Shown: in pieces, positions 15,819-24,249 of the stretch | How the letters are laid out: each line of letters opens with the position of its first letter | Numbering within the stretch: position 1 is the first letter of the stretch | Assembly (NCBI RefSeq): GCF_013367775.1 | Contig: NZ_CP055157.1 | Span: forward strand, 2,373,001 to 2,437,000 | Origin: Microbulbifer sp. YPW1 | Lineage (GTDB): Bacteria > Pseudomonadota > Gammaproteobacteria > Pseudomonadales > Cellvibrionaceae | Direction: 5' to 3' | Length of the DNA: 64,000 bases | Made by a program: the position numbers and the translations under genes | The notes under the pieces: model-generated | What the model saw: only the letters and a program-made list of their open reading frames with translations | The model's database searches: none | What the model was told of the DNA's origin: nothing

Positions 15819-17243
15819 ATGGACGTGCTGATCAGTTTCTTGTTTTTTCTTGCATTGTTCGCCGCGGTGGGAATCAGTTCCTACCGCAAGAGTCGCGGTA
15901 CCAAAAAGGATTACTACCTCGCGAGCCAGGATGTCTCGCCGATGCTGGTCGGTCTCTCCGCGGTGGCGACCAATAACAGCGGCTATATGTTTATCGGTGT
16001 CATCGGCTACACCTATGCCACGGGTCTCGCTTCAATCTGGTTGATGCTGGGCTGGATTCTCGGCGACTTTCTCGGCTCCCTGTGGATGCACAAAAACCTG
16101 CGCGAAGCGGCAAAGCGCAGTGGTGAATCCAGCTATGCCGGGGTGCTTGCCTGCTGGCAGGGCACCCGCTTCGGCGCCTGGCAGAAGCTTGCCGGTATCC
16201 TCTCTCTCCTGTTCCTCCTCGCCTATGCCAGTGCACAGCTGGTGGCCGGCAGTAAGGCGCTGTTTGTGGTACTGGATATGCCAATCTGGAGCGGCGCGGT
16301 TATCGGCGGTGTGATCGTTGCCGCCTACTGCCTGGCGGGCGGTATCCGCGCGTCCATCTGGACCGATGCAGCGCAGTCTCTGGTGATGGTATTCGCCATG
16401 GGGCTGTTGCTGTATGTGGCAACGCAATCCGTTGGCGGTCTCGGTGCAGCCTGGCAGGAAATGGGCAAGGTAGAGGGCTTCCTCAACTGGTATCCGCAAG
16501 ACCTGCTGCTGCCGGGTGTGGCCGGTGGTGTGCTGTTTGCACTGAGCTGGCTGTTTGCGGGTATTTCCGTGGTGGGCCAGCCCCATGTAATGGTGCGCTT
16601 TATGGCACTGGACGATGCGGGACGCATGGTGCAGGCGCGCTGCTGGTATTACCTGTGGTTTACGATTTTCTACTTTATGGCCACCGGTGTGGGTATGCTG
16701 TCGCGGATTCTGCTGAGCGACCCGGGTACGTTTGATGCGGAACTGGCGCTGCCGATGATGGCGATGGAGTTACTGTCACCGGTGTTTGTTGGGCTGATCC
16801 TTGCGGGCATCTTCGCCGCGACCATGTCTACTGCGGATTCTCTGGTACTGAGCTGCTCTGCTGCGCTGACCCACGACATCCTGCCGCAGCGCACGGAAAA
16901 TACCCGTCTGTTGAAGGTGGCTACCCTGGGGATTACTGCGGCGGCAGTTGCCTGGGCGCTGTTGAATAAACAGAGTGTTTTCAGCCTTGTGGTAATGAGC
17001 TGGTCGGCCCTGGCTTCTGCCTTTGCACCGCTGTTGATGGTGCTGGCGGCTGGTGCGCGTCCTTCGCAGAAACTGGCGGTGGTGATGAGTGTACTCGGCC
17101 TGGCGACGGCGCTGATCTGGCGCTGGCTGGGTTGGCATGCGCATATTTATGAAGGTATGCCGGGGATTCTGATGGGGCTTGTGGTGTTTGTTATCGGACG
17201 TTTTTTGGTAAAGGAGCCTGTGGCTAGGCCTGTCAGTGCCTGA
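15819..17243 (+). CDS. Sodium:solute symporter (SSS family), probable osmolyte transporter
   Basis: 474 residues with about 12-13 hydrophobic helices, typical of the PutP/SSS fold. Family signs are the N-terminal YYLASQDVSPMLVGLSAVATNNSGYMF and a later ATMSTADSLVLSCSAALTHDI, which holds the Ser/Thr-rich Na+-site helix. The ATG at 15819 has a GGGGGA ribosome binding site. As the last gene after ectABC-ask and the TPR gene, it most likely imports ectoine or a related compatible solute, or proline. Substrate is inferred only from position. Two palindromic repeats follow it. Confidence 0.9.
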   Translation: MDVLISFLFFLALFAAVGISSYRKSRGTKKDYYLASQDVSPMLVGLSAVATNNSGYMFIGVIGYTYATGLASIWLMLGWILGDFLGSLWMHKNLREAAKRSGESSYAGVLACWQGTRFGAWQKLAGILSLLFLLAYASAQLVAGSKALFVVLDMPIWSGAVIGGVIVAAYCLAGGIRASIWTDAAQSLVMVFAMGLLLYVATQSVGGLGAAWQEMGKVEGFLNWYPQDLLLPGVAGGVLFALSWLFAGISVVGQPHVMVRFMALDDAGRMVQARCWYYLWFTIFYFMATGVGMLSRILLSDPGTFDAELALPMMAMELLSPVFVGLILAGIFAATMSTADSLVLSCSAALTHDILPQRTENTRLLKVATLGITAAAVAWALLNKQSVFSLVVMSWSALASAFAPLLMVLAAGARPSQKLAVVMSVLGLATALIWRWLGWHAHIYEGMPGILMGLVVFVIGRFLVKEPVARPVSA

Positions 17244-17278
17244 TCGGGTTGTGGTCCGTTTTATTTGAAGTCTGTGGC

Positions 17279-17390
17279 GGCGGATCGACAGGGATCTGTT
17301 TTTGAAACCGCCATGCATACATCCCTGTAGGCTGCGTCGGAAACGTCCCTGTTTCCGACGCTTCCAAAAACAGATCCCTGCCGCTCCGCC
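17279..17390. repeat. Nested palindromic repeat, copy 1
   Basis: Outer arms of 26 bp (17279-17304 and 17365-17390) match with two mismatches; the core 16 bp, CAGGGATCTGTTTTTG at 17289-17304, is exact. Inside is a perfect 11-bp hairpin, GCGTCGGAAAC (17334-17344) with GTTTCCGACGC (17351-17361), and a GTCCCT loop. On the opposite strand it aligns with copy 2: same loop, same flanking AGC-TACAGGGATGTA block, different outer arms. Confidence 0.88.
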
Positions 17391-17470
17391 TTCGCCCATA
17401 GTTCTTTGCGTCGTTAGCTATTAAGTAGTCCCGATTTCAGTGCTTACGACGTCCGATTGGTTAAATTGAA

Positions 17471-17582
17471 GGCAAAGTGCCGGGTATTCCTTTTCAGGAG
17501 CGTCGGCGACAGGGACGTCGCCGACGCAGCGTACAGGGATGTATTCACAGCGGTCCTGAAAAGGAATACCCGGTGCTTTGCC
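17471..17582. repeat. Nested palindromic repeat, copy 2 (opposite orientation)
   Basis: Outer arms of 29 bp (17471-17499 and 17554-17582) match with two mismatches; the 20 bp at 17480-17499 and 17554-17573 are exact. Inside is an 11-bp hairpin, GCGTCGGCGAC (17500-17510) with GTCGCCGACGC (17517-17527), and an AGGGAC loop, then TACAGGGATGTA. Against copy 1 the stem changes AA/TT to CG/CG on both sides, so pairing is kept. Confidence 0.88.
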
Positions 17583-17631
17583 GCCAGTAAAAGTAAAAAC
17601 AGAGCTCATGCTCCCACCCCGGTACCACGCA

Positions 17632-17665
17632 GCCCAAAAACAAGAAACCCGGCACAAAGGCCGGG
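17632..17665 (-). terminator. Intrinsic terminator downstream of yceI
   Basis: Read on the minus strand, stem CCCGGC/GCCGGG (17665-17660 and 17653-17648) with a 6-nt loop is followed by a T-rich tail (17647-17632). It lies about 40 bp after the yceI stop. Confidence 0.78.
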
Positions 17666-17705
17666 CTCTCGCGTTTCCATCCTGTGAGATGAAATCAGAC
17701 GATGA

Positions 17706-18272
17706 TTACTGGCGGATACCTTCCACGTCCAGAATCATTTCAACGGTCTGGGACGCAGGGCCCAGGTCGTAGTCGATGCCGAAGTCCTTCAGCTTGAACT
17801 CAGTAGTGCCGGTGAAGCCCTGACGGTAGCCGCCCCAGGGATCCTTACCGCCACCGATCTCTTCAACGTCGATAGTGATCGGCTTGGTGACACCGTGCAG
17901 GGTAAGGTCGCCCTTCAGGACAGCTTTGCCGTCGCCCTTCGGTTCAAATGCGGTGCTCTTGAAGGTGGCGGTGGGGTACTTGGCCACATTCAGGAAGTCT
18001 TCGCCGCGCAGGTGCTTGTCGCGCTCCGCGTGGTTGCTGTTCAGGCTGGTAGTGTCCACGGTGACTTCCACGGAAGACGCTTCAGGCTTGGCTTCATCGT
18101 AAACAAAGTTACCGTCGAACTTGTCGAAGCGGCCGTACAGCCAGCTGTAGCCCAGGTGCTTGATGCGGAACTGGACAAACGCGTGCGCGCCCTTGGTGTC
18201 GAACTTGTATTCGGCCGCCTGGGCAGAGGCGCCGATGAGGGTAGCAAACAGCAGAACTGCAAGTTTCTTCAT
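17706..18272 (-). CDS. yceI: YceI-family periplasmic lipid-binding-like protein
   Basis: 188 residues, usual for the family. A signal peptide (1-19, ending AQAAEY) precedes a YceI lipocalin-like beta-barrel. Signatures are KGAHAFVQFRIKHLGYSWLYGRFDKFDG and LKGDLTLHGVTKPITIDV. Members bind isoprenoid-type molecules; many genomes pair them with a b561 cytochrome, as here (64 bp upstream on the same strand), which suggests quinone-linked electron transfer at the periplasmic face. Probably made in response to pH or redox stress, but no regulator is visible. Confidence 0.95.
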   Translation of the reverse strand: MKKLAVLLFATLIGASAQAAEYKFDTKGAHAFVQFRIKHLGYSWLYGRFDKFDGNFVYDEAKPEASSVEVTVDTTSLNSNHAERDKHLRGEDFLNVAKYPTATFKSTAFEPKGDGKAVLKGDLTLHGVTKPITIDVEEIGGGKDPWGGYRQGFTGTTEFKLKDFGIDYDLGPASQTVEMILDVEGIRQ

Positions 18273-18336
18273 GGGTCAGTTTCCTGTTGGTTATTAAACA
18301 GAGTGTGAAAATCGTGAAACAGGTTTGAAGCGATCG

Positions 18337-18891
18337 TTATCTGCGCGGCGCTACGCCCAGCATTTTCTTCAGGGTGCCATCTTTATTGACGAAGTGATGC
18401 TTGAATGCCGCAAGGCCATGTAACAGCACCAACCCCATCAGTCCCCAGGCCAGCCACTCGTGGATAACCCCCGCGATATCCTCCTGGTTCTCCAGCCCCT
18501 GCAGGGTCGCCGGTACGCTGAACCAGTTGAATACCTCGATGGCGCGGCCGTCCGCAGTACTGATCAGGTAGCCGGAAACGAAAATGGCCAGCAGCAGCCC
18601 ATAAATCAGCCAGTGCGCGGCACCAGCGGCAAACTGTTGCCAGCGGGGGGCGGGCTCCGGGCTTGGGGTTTCATTGGCCCAGCGCCACGCCAGTCGTGCA
18701 ACCAGCAGAATCAACAGCAGTATGCCCACCGACTTGTGGATATCCGGCCCCTGGCGGTACCAGGGGTCGTAATAGGACAGATCCACCATCCACCAGCCGA
18801 GGGCGAACATGCCGATGATGGCCGGTGCCATCAGCCAGTGGAATAGTACGGCTACCCAGCCGTAGTGGGTTGTGCTGTTGCGGGTCTGCAC
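18337..18891 (-). CDS. Cytochrome b561 family membrane protein (YceJ-like)
   Basis: 184 residues from GTG 18891, which has GGAG six bases upstream and gives the usual family N-terminus (QTRNSTTHYGWVAVLFHW); a longer frame from ATG 18990 adds an unlikely tail. Four membrane helices carry the heme-ligating histidines (LFHWLMA, DIHKSVGI, HEWLAWGLMGLVLLHGLAAFKHHF). It transfers electrons across or within the inner membrane. It is transcribed just upstream of yceI, the same pairing as yceJ-yceI in Escherichia coli. Confidence 0.92.
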   Translation of the reverse strand: MQTRNSTTHYGWVAVLFHWLMAPAIIGMFALGWWMVDLSYYDPWYRQGPDIHKSVGILLLILLVARLAWRWANETPSPEPAPRWQQFAAGAAHWLIYGLLLAIFVSGYLISTADGRAIEVFNWFSVPATLQGLENQEDIAGVIHEWLAWGLMGLVLLHGLAAFKHHFVNKDGTLKKMLGVAPRR

Positions 18892-19130
18892 AAAGGACTC
18901 CGTCAGTGAATTCAGGTTGCGCGCATTATAAAAATTCTGTGGCGCGGGAATAGCGCAAAAAGCCGGAAGTATTTTTCGAAAAAATCGCAAAGGATCAAAC
19001 GCTGGGCCCGCAGCCTGCGTTCGACGGATGGTTTGGGGCGGTCAGCTGAGGGTGTGAGGCGGGGGATGAAATAAGGAGTACGCAGCCGCGCCTTGAATTG
19101 GTGCGCGACCCGGGAGAGCCCGGAGGCAGG

Positions 19131-19826
19131 TCAGTAGTGGGTGGCGTGCTGGCGCTCGGCGGCATTCAGGACCTTGCCCAGCAGGTTCGGGTCCAGTTTG
19201 GTGCGATCGCTGAGCTCATGGGTGAGCCATTCCAGGTCGTGTGGTTGCTCGGTTTGGTCCTGGCCGTTTGCCATGGCCAACTGTTCCAGCTGCCAGATCA
19301 CATCCAGCAACAAATCGGGCGCCAGCGCCTGGTCGTCGTCCTCGCTGAACAGGTGGCTTTCCAGCCGATCCAGGTCCCGGCGTTTTACCACCAGCTCGCC
19401 GTAGTTGGGATACCAGCGGCCGCTGAAGGGTTCCGGGCGGCGGCTGAAGTCGAAGGTGATCTGCAGACGATTACCCTTGTCATCCTGCATGGTCGGGGTG
19501 TCATTTTCTTCTGCGGGCAGGGCGGGGCGATGGCGCAGAACGCCGACGATGGCGCGCCAATCGCTGCTGTGCTCGGGGCACAGGCGCAGGGGCTCGGTGA
19601 GTTCGGTTCTGGGTTTGCCGGGGCGGTCGATATAGCTGAGCTGCTGGCCCGGGCGATACCAGTAGAGGTCGAGGGTGTGGTTTTCCGCCAGGCGCGCGAG
19701 GTCATCGCTGGTGAGGGGGTCTTCCGAGAGGGCGCTAAGATGATCGACGGCCTGCTGAACGCTGAGCCAGCGCCGCATATGGAAAGGTTTGCTGGATTTG
19801 GAACCCTGACTACCCGCCGTCGCCAT
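19131..19826 (-). CDS. Hypothetical cytoplasmic protein with HTH-like N-terminus
   Basis: 231 residues, no signal peptide or membrane segment. Residues about 18-50 (RRWLSVQQAVDHLSAL then PLTSDDLARLAENHTL) look like the helix-turn-helix-like segment of a widespread family of unknown function that begins with a 'sequence-based selection' motif similar to MerR/excisionase proteins. The rest is acidic and unassigned. It stands alone between b561 and corA on the minus strand. I do not recognise a function. Confidence 0.75.
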   Translation of the reverse strand: MATAGSQGSKSSKPFHMRRWLSVQQAVDHLSALSEDPLTSDDLARLAENHTLDLYWYRPGQQLSYIDRPGKPRTELTEPLRLCPEHSSDWRAIVGVLRHRPALPAEENDTPTMQDDKGNRLQITFDFSRRPEPFSGRWYPNYGELVVKRRDLDRLESHLFSEDDDQALAPDLLLDVIWQLEQLAMANGQDQTEQPHDLEWLTHELSDRTKLDPNLLGKVLNAAERQHATHY

Positions 19827-19965
19827 TATTGCCCTGCTTCCCTGAAGTGTTTTCGAACCATTTAAGGTTAGCAGCTGGGGGGTGGATTTGCGGGTTCGTA
19901 GCGACTAGGGGGTGGGCGAAGAAGCCCCCGGTGCCACCTTCGCCACTGAAAAAGAACGTGGTGTG

Positions 19966-20919
19966 CTACAACCACCCCTTCTTCTTGAAGTACAGATAAG
20001 GCGCCATGCCCGCCAGCAGCATCAACAGCAACGCCCAAGGATACCCCAACAGCCACTCCAGCTCCGGCATGTGCTCAAAGTTCATGCCGTAGATACTGGC
20101 GACCATGGTGGGGGGCAGGAAAACCACCGCAGCAATGGAGAAGATCTTGATGATCTTGTTCTGTTCGATGCTGATAAATCCCTGGGTGGAATCCATCAGG
20201 AAGTTGATCTTTTCGAACAGGAAGGTGGTGTGTGACATCAGGGTATCGATGTCGCGCAGAATCGCCCAGCAGCTCTCGCGCAGTTCCGGGTCGTCCTTCA
20301 GGTGACGCTGCAGGAAGGCGATGGAGCGCTGGGTATCCATCAGGCACAGACGGATCTTGCCGTTGGAGTCTTCCAGCTTGGCCAGGTGATCAATGGCTTC
20401 TTCCAGATCGGCATCTTCGTCCTCCAGCACCAGGTGGCTGACTTCGCCGAGCTTCAGGTAGTTGTCCTCCAGGGCATCGGCGAGGTTTTCCACTTTCTGG
20501 TCGAACAGCTGGATCAGCAGCTCCTGGGCATTGTGGGCTTCCACCTGGTTGCGGCGCGCGCGCATGCGCAGCAGGCGAAAGTCAGCCAGCTCGGTATCGC
20601 GCACGGTAATCAGGCGCTGGGGCTGCAGGATGAAGGCCGCGGTGGCAGTTTCGTGGCGCCCTTCGCTCTGGGTTAGGTACAGGGAGTGGACGTGAATGCC
20701 AGCGGAATCGACGAAGTAGCGCGCGGAGGATTCGATCTCCTCTACGTCTTCGGATTCCGGAAGCTCGGTGCGCAGCAGCTGCTCGAGCAGGTCCCGCTCG
20801 TTTTCCTCCGGGTCCTGCAGGTCGATCCAGGCCGCGTCAGACAGGGGCTGACTGTGGTAGTCGCTGCCCGCATAGGTTTCTTTGATCTTGCCGCGCTGGA
20901 TTTGAAACAGTCTCAGCAT
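19966..20919 (-). CDS. corA: CorA-family divalent cation channel/transporter
   Basis: 317 residues. An N-terminal cytoplasmic domain (about 1-255) is followed by two C-terminal helices; the first ends in the YGMNF motif (GMN is the Mg2+ selectivity signature), and the C-terminus is a basic KKKGWL. It moves Mg2+, or Co2+/Ni2+, into the cell as a pentamer. FLPPTMVASIYGMNF is typical. The family also includes ZntB exporters, but the YGMNF-EHMPELEW loop fits CorA better. It is a single gene with its own promoter region of about 100 bp. Confidence 0.94.
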   Translation of the reverse strand: MLRLFQIQRGKIKETYAGSDYHSQPLSDAAWIDLQDPEENERDLLEQLLRTELPESEDVEEIESSARYFVDSAGIHVHSLYLTQSEGRHETATAAFILQPQRLITVRDTELADFRLLRMRARRNQVEAHNAQELLIQLFDQKVENLADALEDNYLKLGEVSHLVLEDEDADLEEAIDHLAKLEDSNGKIRLCLMDTQRSIAFLQRHLKDDPELRESCWAILRDIDTLMSHTTFLFEKINFLMDSTQGFISIEQNKIIKIFSIAAVVFLPPTMVASIYGMNFEHMPELEWLLGYPWALLLMLLAGMAPYLYFKKKGWL

Positions 20920-20974
20920 TAACGCTTCCTTGGTCGATAGAGGTGCTTGCGGGAATGGTGTCAGGCTGTCGGCA

Positions 20975-21009
20975 ACAAATCAAATGCCGCCACCGGGGGC
21001 AGTGGCGGC
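20975..21009 (-). terminator. Probable terminator of the host-attachment-type gene
   Basis: On the minus strand, stem GCCGCCAC/GTGGCGGC (21009-21002 and 20993-20986) with an 8-nt loop is followed by a T-rich ATTTGATTTG stretch. It lies 17 bp past the stop at 21026. Confidence 0.6.
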
Positions 21010-21025
21010 TTTGGGGATACCTGGA

Positions 21026-21463
21026 CTAGAGCCACATGGGCAGCTGTGCGCGGATCTGCTCGCTGTCGCAGGTGGTGAGGTTTTTACGGGATTCGCCGGC
21101 GATGGTGGCGAGGCAGGGGGAACTCATCGACATCCGCAGGCTGCCCGCCATGGATGGCTCGGCAACAATATAAAGGCGGTCGAAGCGGCCTTCCTGGCGC
21201 CCCTTTTCCAGGGTGTGGGCGATATCGCGGGCGAACTTCTGCGCGCCCTGCTTGCGCAGGCTGGTGGGTTCCGCCATCGCGTGGCGGCCCTGACCGTAGC
21301 TGTCAAACGAGCGCCCGGGGGCATCGGCGAGCAGTTCCTGTCCTTTCATCCGCCCCTCCGGGTAAACCAGAGATTCTATTTCGTTGAGCTTGCCCGCACG
21401 TTTTTCCGCCTCAAACACGCGAGCGTGAGTATGGTTGGCTACCAGAACCCAGGCTTTAGACAT
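21026..21463 (-). CDS. Host-attachment-family protein (Pfam Host_attach type)
   Basis: 145 residues from ATG 21463, preceded by AGAGG; a longer frame from 21829 runs through the divergent promoter and is rejected. The N-terminus MSKAWVLVANHTHARVFEAE and the later QGAQKFARDIAHTLEKGR and RLYIVAEPSMAGSLR are characteristic of the family once named for plant-cell attachment in Agrobacterium. The real function is unclear; it resembles eRF1 domain folds. It is divergent from the CBS gene, 140 bp away. Often linked to stress rather than to hosts in free-living species (inference). Confidence 0.88.
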   Translation of the reverse strand: MSKAWVLVANHTHARVFEAEKRAGKLNEIESLVYPEGRMKGQELLADAPGRSFDSYGQGRHAMAEPTSLRKQGAQKFARDIAHTLEKGRQEGRFDRLYIVAEPSMAGSLRMSMSSPCLATIAGESRKNLTTCDSEQIRAQLPMWL

Positions 21464-21602
21464 GACAGTGCACCTCTGTTTTTGCTGTGCTTTGTTACTG
21501 AATGGTAGCTCGCAGCCGGTCGGGTTCGTAGTCGTTACTGGCGGCGGGGTCGCTATCATTGAGGCAAATGCTGAATCGATGATGATGTGCGGGAGGTATA
21601 AA

Positions 21603-22019
21603 GTGAAAGTCGAACAAGCCATGCACCGGGGTGTGACCTGGTGCTCCCCGGATACGCCGCTGACGGAGGTTGCGCAGCTCCTGCGGGACCACGATGTAGG
21701 CGCTATCCCGGTGGGAGAAAATGACCGTCTGATCGGTATGGTGACAGATCGCGATATTGTCAGCCGCGGCCTCGCCGAGGGCTGGGATCTGCGCGATCGC
21801 TGCGCGCGGGATGTGATGACCGAAAACATCGAGTACTGCTACGCGGATGAAAATATGGAAGAAGCCATCGATCATATGGAGCGTATGCAGATTCGCCGCC
21901 TGGCGGTGATCGATGGTGCGCGACGTATGGTCGGCATGCTGAGCATGGGAGATATTACCCACGGCATGGACGACCACAGTAGCCACCGCTATACCGCGGC
22001 GGTTTCTGCGCACCATTGA
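21603..22019 (+). CDS. CBS-domain protein
   Basis: 138 residues from GTG 21603, which has an excellent GGAGG site; an in-frame upstream extension to 21435 overlaps the divergent gene and is rejected. Two CBS motifs are visible: about 7-58 (TWCSPDTPLTEVAQLLRD, GAIPVGENDRLIGMVTDRDI) and 73-125 (ENIEYCYADENMEEAIDHM, RRLAVIDGARRMVGMLSMGDI). Such pairs bind adenosyl ligands such as AMP, ATP or NAD and act as energy sensors; in Pseudomonas-like genomes these stand-alone proteins are often stress-induced. Partner unknown. Confidence 0.93.
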   Translation: MKVEQAMHRGVTWCSPDTPLTEVAQLLRDHDVGAIPVGENDRLIGMVTDRDIVSRGLAEGWDLRDRCARDVMTENIEYCYADENMEEAIDHMERMQIRRLAVIDGARRMVGMLSMGDITHGMDDHSSHRYTAAVSAHH

Positions 22020-22172
22020 TCTTAGTGGCTTGTCGCAATGAGTGATCTGAATGGTTGATAGGTAGTTTTGCGTGCCTCGGTTTTATACGAGCGGAAGTGT
22101 CATCACCGGACGAGATCTACTGGACCATCCGGGCTCTCGAAGGAGACGCGCCAGTTCATAGGTTTGTCATAA

Positions 22173-22214
22173 AAAGTACATAGACTGCGGGCTAAATTTA
22201 CCGAACTGTACTTT
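22173..22214. promoter_or_regulatory. Inverted repeat in front of the sensor/regulator pair
   Basis: AAAGTACA (22173-22180) and TGTACTTT (22207-22214) are exact inverted 8-mers with a 26-nt spacer, ending 12 bp before the ATG at 22227. A TTGTCA (22165-22170) lies just upstream and could be a -35 box. It may be an operator for the downstream regulator. Confidence 0.4.
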
Positions 22215-22226
22215 CTAAACTTTCCT

Positions 22227-23072
22227 ATGCTTCCGCTGTTTCTGACCAGCCACAAGGCCTACTTCGGCGTGCTGGCGGCATTATTCGCCGCGGGTTTTTC
22301 GCTGTGCCTGTGGTTCTCGAAACAGCAGGCGTCACTGCCATTGCTCGGGGATTATCACGTCTACCACTGCGACACCGGCGGCAGCGGCAAGGGAAGCTTT
22401 AACCTGCTTACCGTCTCTTCCATTTTTGCCCGGGAAATTGCCGATAACCTGTGCCGCGCACCGCTCATGGCGGGACACTACAAATCGGTAAGCATCTCGT
22501 GGAAACCTCGCCAGCAACTCACTGCGGAAGAGGTCCTGAATGAAGATTATGATCTGATCTGGAGTCGCGAACACAGTTTGCGCGGGCTGGTGCCGGAATA
22601 TTCCAGCTACTACGAATCCCTGCTGCGCTACGACCAGTACAAGGTGTTCTGGTTCAGCCGCAACGACCAGCCGCAGCTCACCCGGGAATATTTTCGGGAC
22701 AAAAAAATCGGTCTGTTGAACGACAGGCTCAGCCATACCTTTCATCTTCTGCCACTGGCTTCGCTGAAGCAGCTGGGGGTGGATATCTCCCTCCAGTCCC
22801 TGATTTATTTCGACGATGCCAGCAGTCTTTACCGGGCGTTTGCCCAGGGTGACTTGGATCTCGTCAGTGGGGGCCTGTTTCTGGAGCAGGATCTGGATAT
22901 ACCGCTGCAGCGCATGTTGATCGCGGACAACGTCGTCGCTGCCACATTGTTTGTACGCAAGGCGCGCCCGGCGGAAATCGACTGCGCGATTGCCACGGCC
23001 TTTGATGATGCCACTGCAGGCTATTTCAGTGCACACCGGGATTTCCCGGGGGCGGCGCACTGTGGTGGTTAG
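22227..23072 (+). CDS. Membrane-anchored PhnD-like periplasmic substrate-binding protein
   Basis: 281 residues. One hydrophobic helix at about 10-28 is followed by the polar KQQ and no clear cleavage site, so the protein is probably anchored. The rest has the two-lobe pattern of PhnD/transferrin-type binding proteins: TVSSIFAREIADNLCR, DYDLIWSREHSLRGL, FWFSRNDQPQLTREYFRDKKIGLLND and FDDASSLYRAFAQGDLDLVSGG. There is no ABC permease or ATPase nearby, so a sensing role is more likely than uptake. Its stop overlaps the start of the membrane regulator-like gene, so the two are probably made as a pair. Ligand unknown. Confidence 0.78.
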   Translation: MLPLFLTSHKAYFGVLAALFAAGFSLCLWFSKQQASLPLLGDYHVYHCDTGGSGKGSFNLLTVSSIFAREIADNLCRAPLMAGHYKSVSISWKPRQQLTAEEVLNEDYDLIWSREHSLRGLVPEYSSYYESLLRYDQYKVFWFSRNDQPQLTREYFRDKKIGLLNDRLSHTFHLLPLASLKQLGVDISLQSLIYFDDASSLYRAFAQGDLDLVSGGLFLEQDLDIPLQRMLIADNVVAATLFVRKARPAEIDCAIATAFDDATAGYFSAHRDFPGAAHCGG

Positions 23073-24249
23073 CACCAGACGCTGGCTGCCGCTGGCCTGG
23101 TGCGTGTTGACCGCGCTTTTGTCCGGCTCGGCCTACTGGTATGCGCGGGCCTCGTTTGCCGAGGATCTTTCCCGGCAACTCCAGCAACAGTTGCCGCAGC
23201 GTCTGGCACTTGCGTTACAAAACCGCTTGGCGAATAACGGGCCCCAGCCATGGGTGATCGAACAGCTGGAGCGGGACCTGGCATCACTCCCTGCAGCGGG
23301 CCATTTGCCGCTGCTGCAGCATTGTCGCGCACGGGTAGAGCAGCTGATCAGTGAGTCGGCGGTGCCGCCTTCATCCCGTGGCGAGGATCTTGTCGTGGAC
23401 TGGCATATCGGTGATGGCGACCTGCAGGAGCGCACGCGGTTTTCCCTGGATTGCAATACCAACTGGCCGCTTTTGTTGGTAAGCCAGGGCGCACTTGCGT
23501 TGCTGTTGATCGGCTGTGTCTGGCTGTGGCCCGCGCCCCTGTCATCTGCGCGCAGGTTACAGATACGTGCGCTGTTAGGGGAGGGGGTTGAACCAAGGCT
23601 GGCGCGGCGACTGTCCGCCAGACTCGAGCAGTTCAATGCATTGCAACGGGAGCTGTTCGCCAAGCTGCGCGGGCTACCTGGCCTGACACTGGAACCGCTG
23701 TTTGACTGGCTGGCAAAACCCGAAGTGGCGACGATGGATCCGCAGCAGATGCCGTGGCTCTACCTGGCTCTGCGTAATGGAATCGAAGGACCGCAGGATC
23801 TGGATCGGGCGCTGGCGATTGCACTGGCTCCCGCCCACCTGCAGTTCGACTGCAGGCAGCTGCAGGTGATCGTGCACGGCGTCCCGATCGCCCTGGCCAA
23901 AACTCCTTTCTTTTATTTTCTCTGGTATGCGCGCCGGCGCCTCGCTGGTGATGGCTGGTATCTCAATCCGCCCACCAGCCGCCCGGACCGGGATGGCGCC
24001 GGCCCCCTGATTGCATCGATGGAGGAACTGGGTGGGCACAACAAGTCCATCAACGATCTTCGTGCGCACGGCCTGCGCGCAAAAACCCTCGATCAGAACC
24101 GCAACAAAATTCGCGATGAGCTGGTGTCCGCTCTGGGTGAGGCACTGGCGGAACCCTACCTGTTCGAATCTCGCCGGGATATGAAAAGTGGTCGCTACAG
24201 CTATCGCATCGCTCTGGATGCGGGTCGGGTACAGGTTTTCTCACCATAG
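23062..24249 (+). CDS. Two-helix membrane protein with cytoplasmic winged-helix-like domain (putative transmembrane regulator)
   Basis: 395 residues from GTG 23062 or 23065, overlapping the upstream stop; a longer frame from 22951 is unlikely. Helix 1 is near 8-26, a periplasmic loop of about 105 residues follows, and helix 2 is near 135-156. The remaining 240 residues should be cytoplasmic. The last 110 or so contain VIVHGVPIALAKTPFFYFLWYARRRLAG and LRAKTLDQNRNKIRDELVSAL, a pattern resembling the C-terminal domain of the FHA protein at 8177 and of OmpR-like wings. I infer a one-component transmembrane regulator driven by the preceding binding protein. No family name is known to me. Confidence 0.75.
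   Translation: MVVSTRRWLPLAWCVLTALLSGSAYWYARASFAEDLSRQLQQQLPQRLALALQNRLANNGPQPWVIEQLERDLASLPAAGHLPLLQHCRARVEQLISESAVPPSSRGEDLVVDWHIGDGDLQERTRFSLDCNTNWPLLLVSQGALALLLIGCVWLWPAPLSSARRLQIRALLGEGVEPRLARRLSARLEQFNALQRELFAKLRGLPGLTLEPLFDWLAKPEVATMDPQQMPWLYLALRNGIEGPQDLDRALAIALAPAHLQFDCRQLQVIVHGVPIALAKTPFFYFLWYARRRLAGDGWYLNPPTSRPDRDGAGPLIASMEELGGHNKSINDLRAHGLRAKTLDQNRNKIRDELVSALGEALAEPYLFESRRDMKSGRYSYRIALDAGRVQVFSP

Noticed and set aside
21464..21829. Upstream extension of the host-attachment-type gene
   Set aside because: Would cross the divergent promoter and the start of the CBS gene; the family N-terminus MSKAWVLV begins at 21463.
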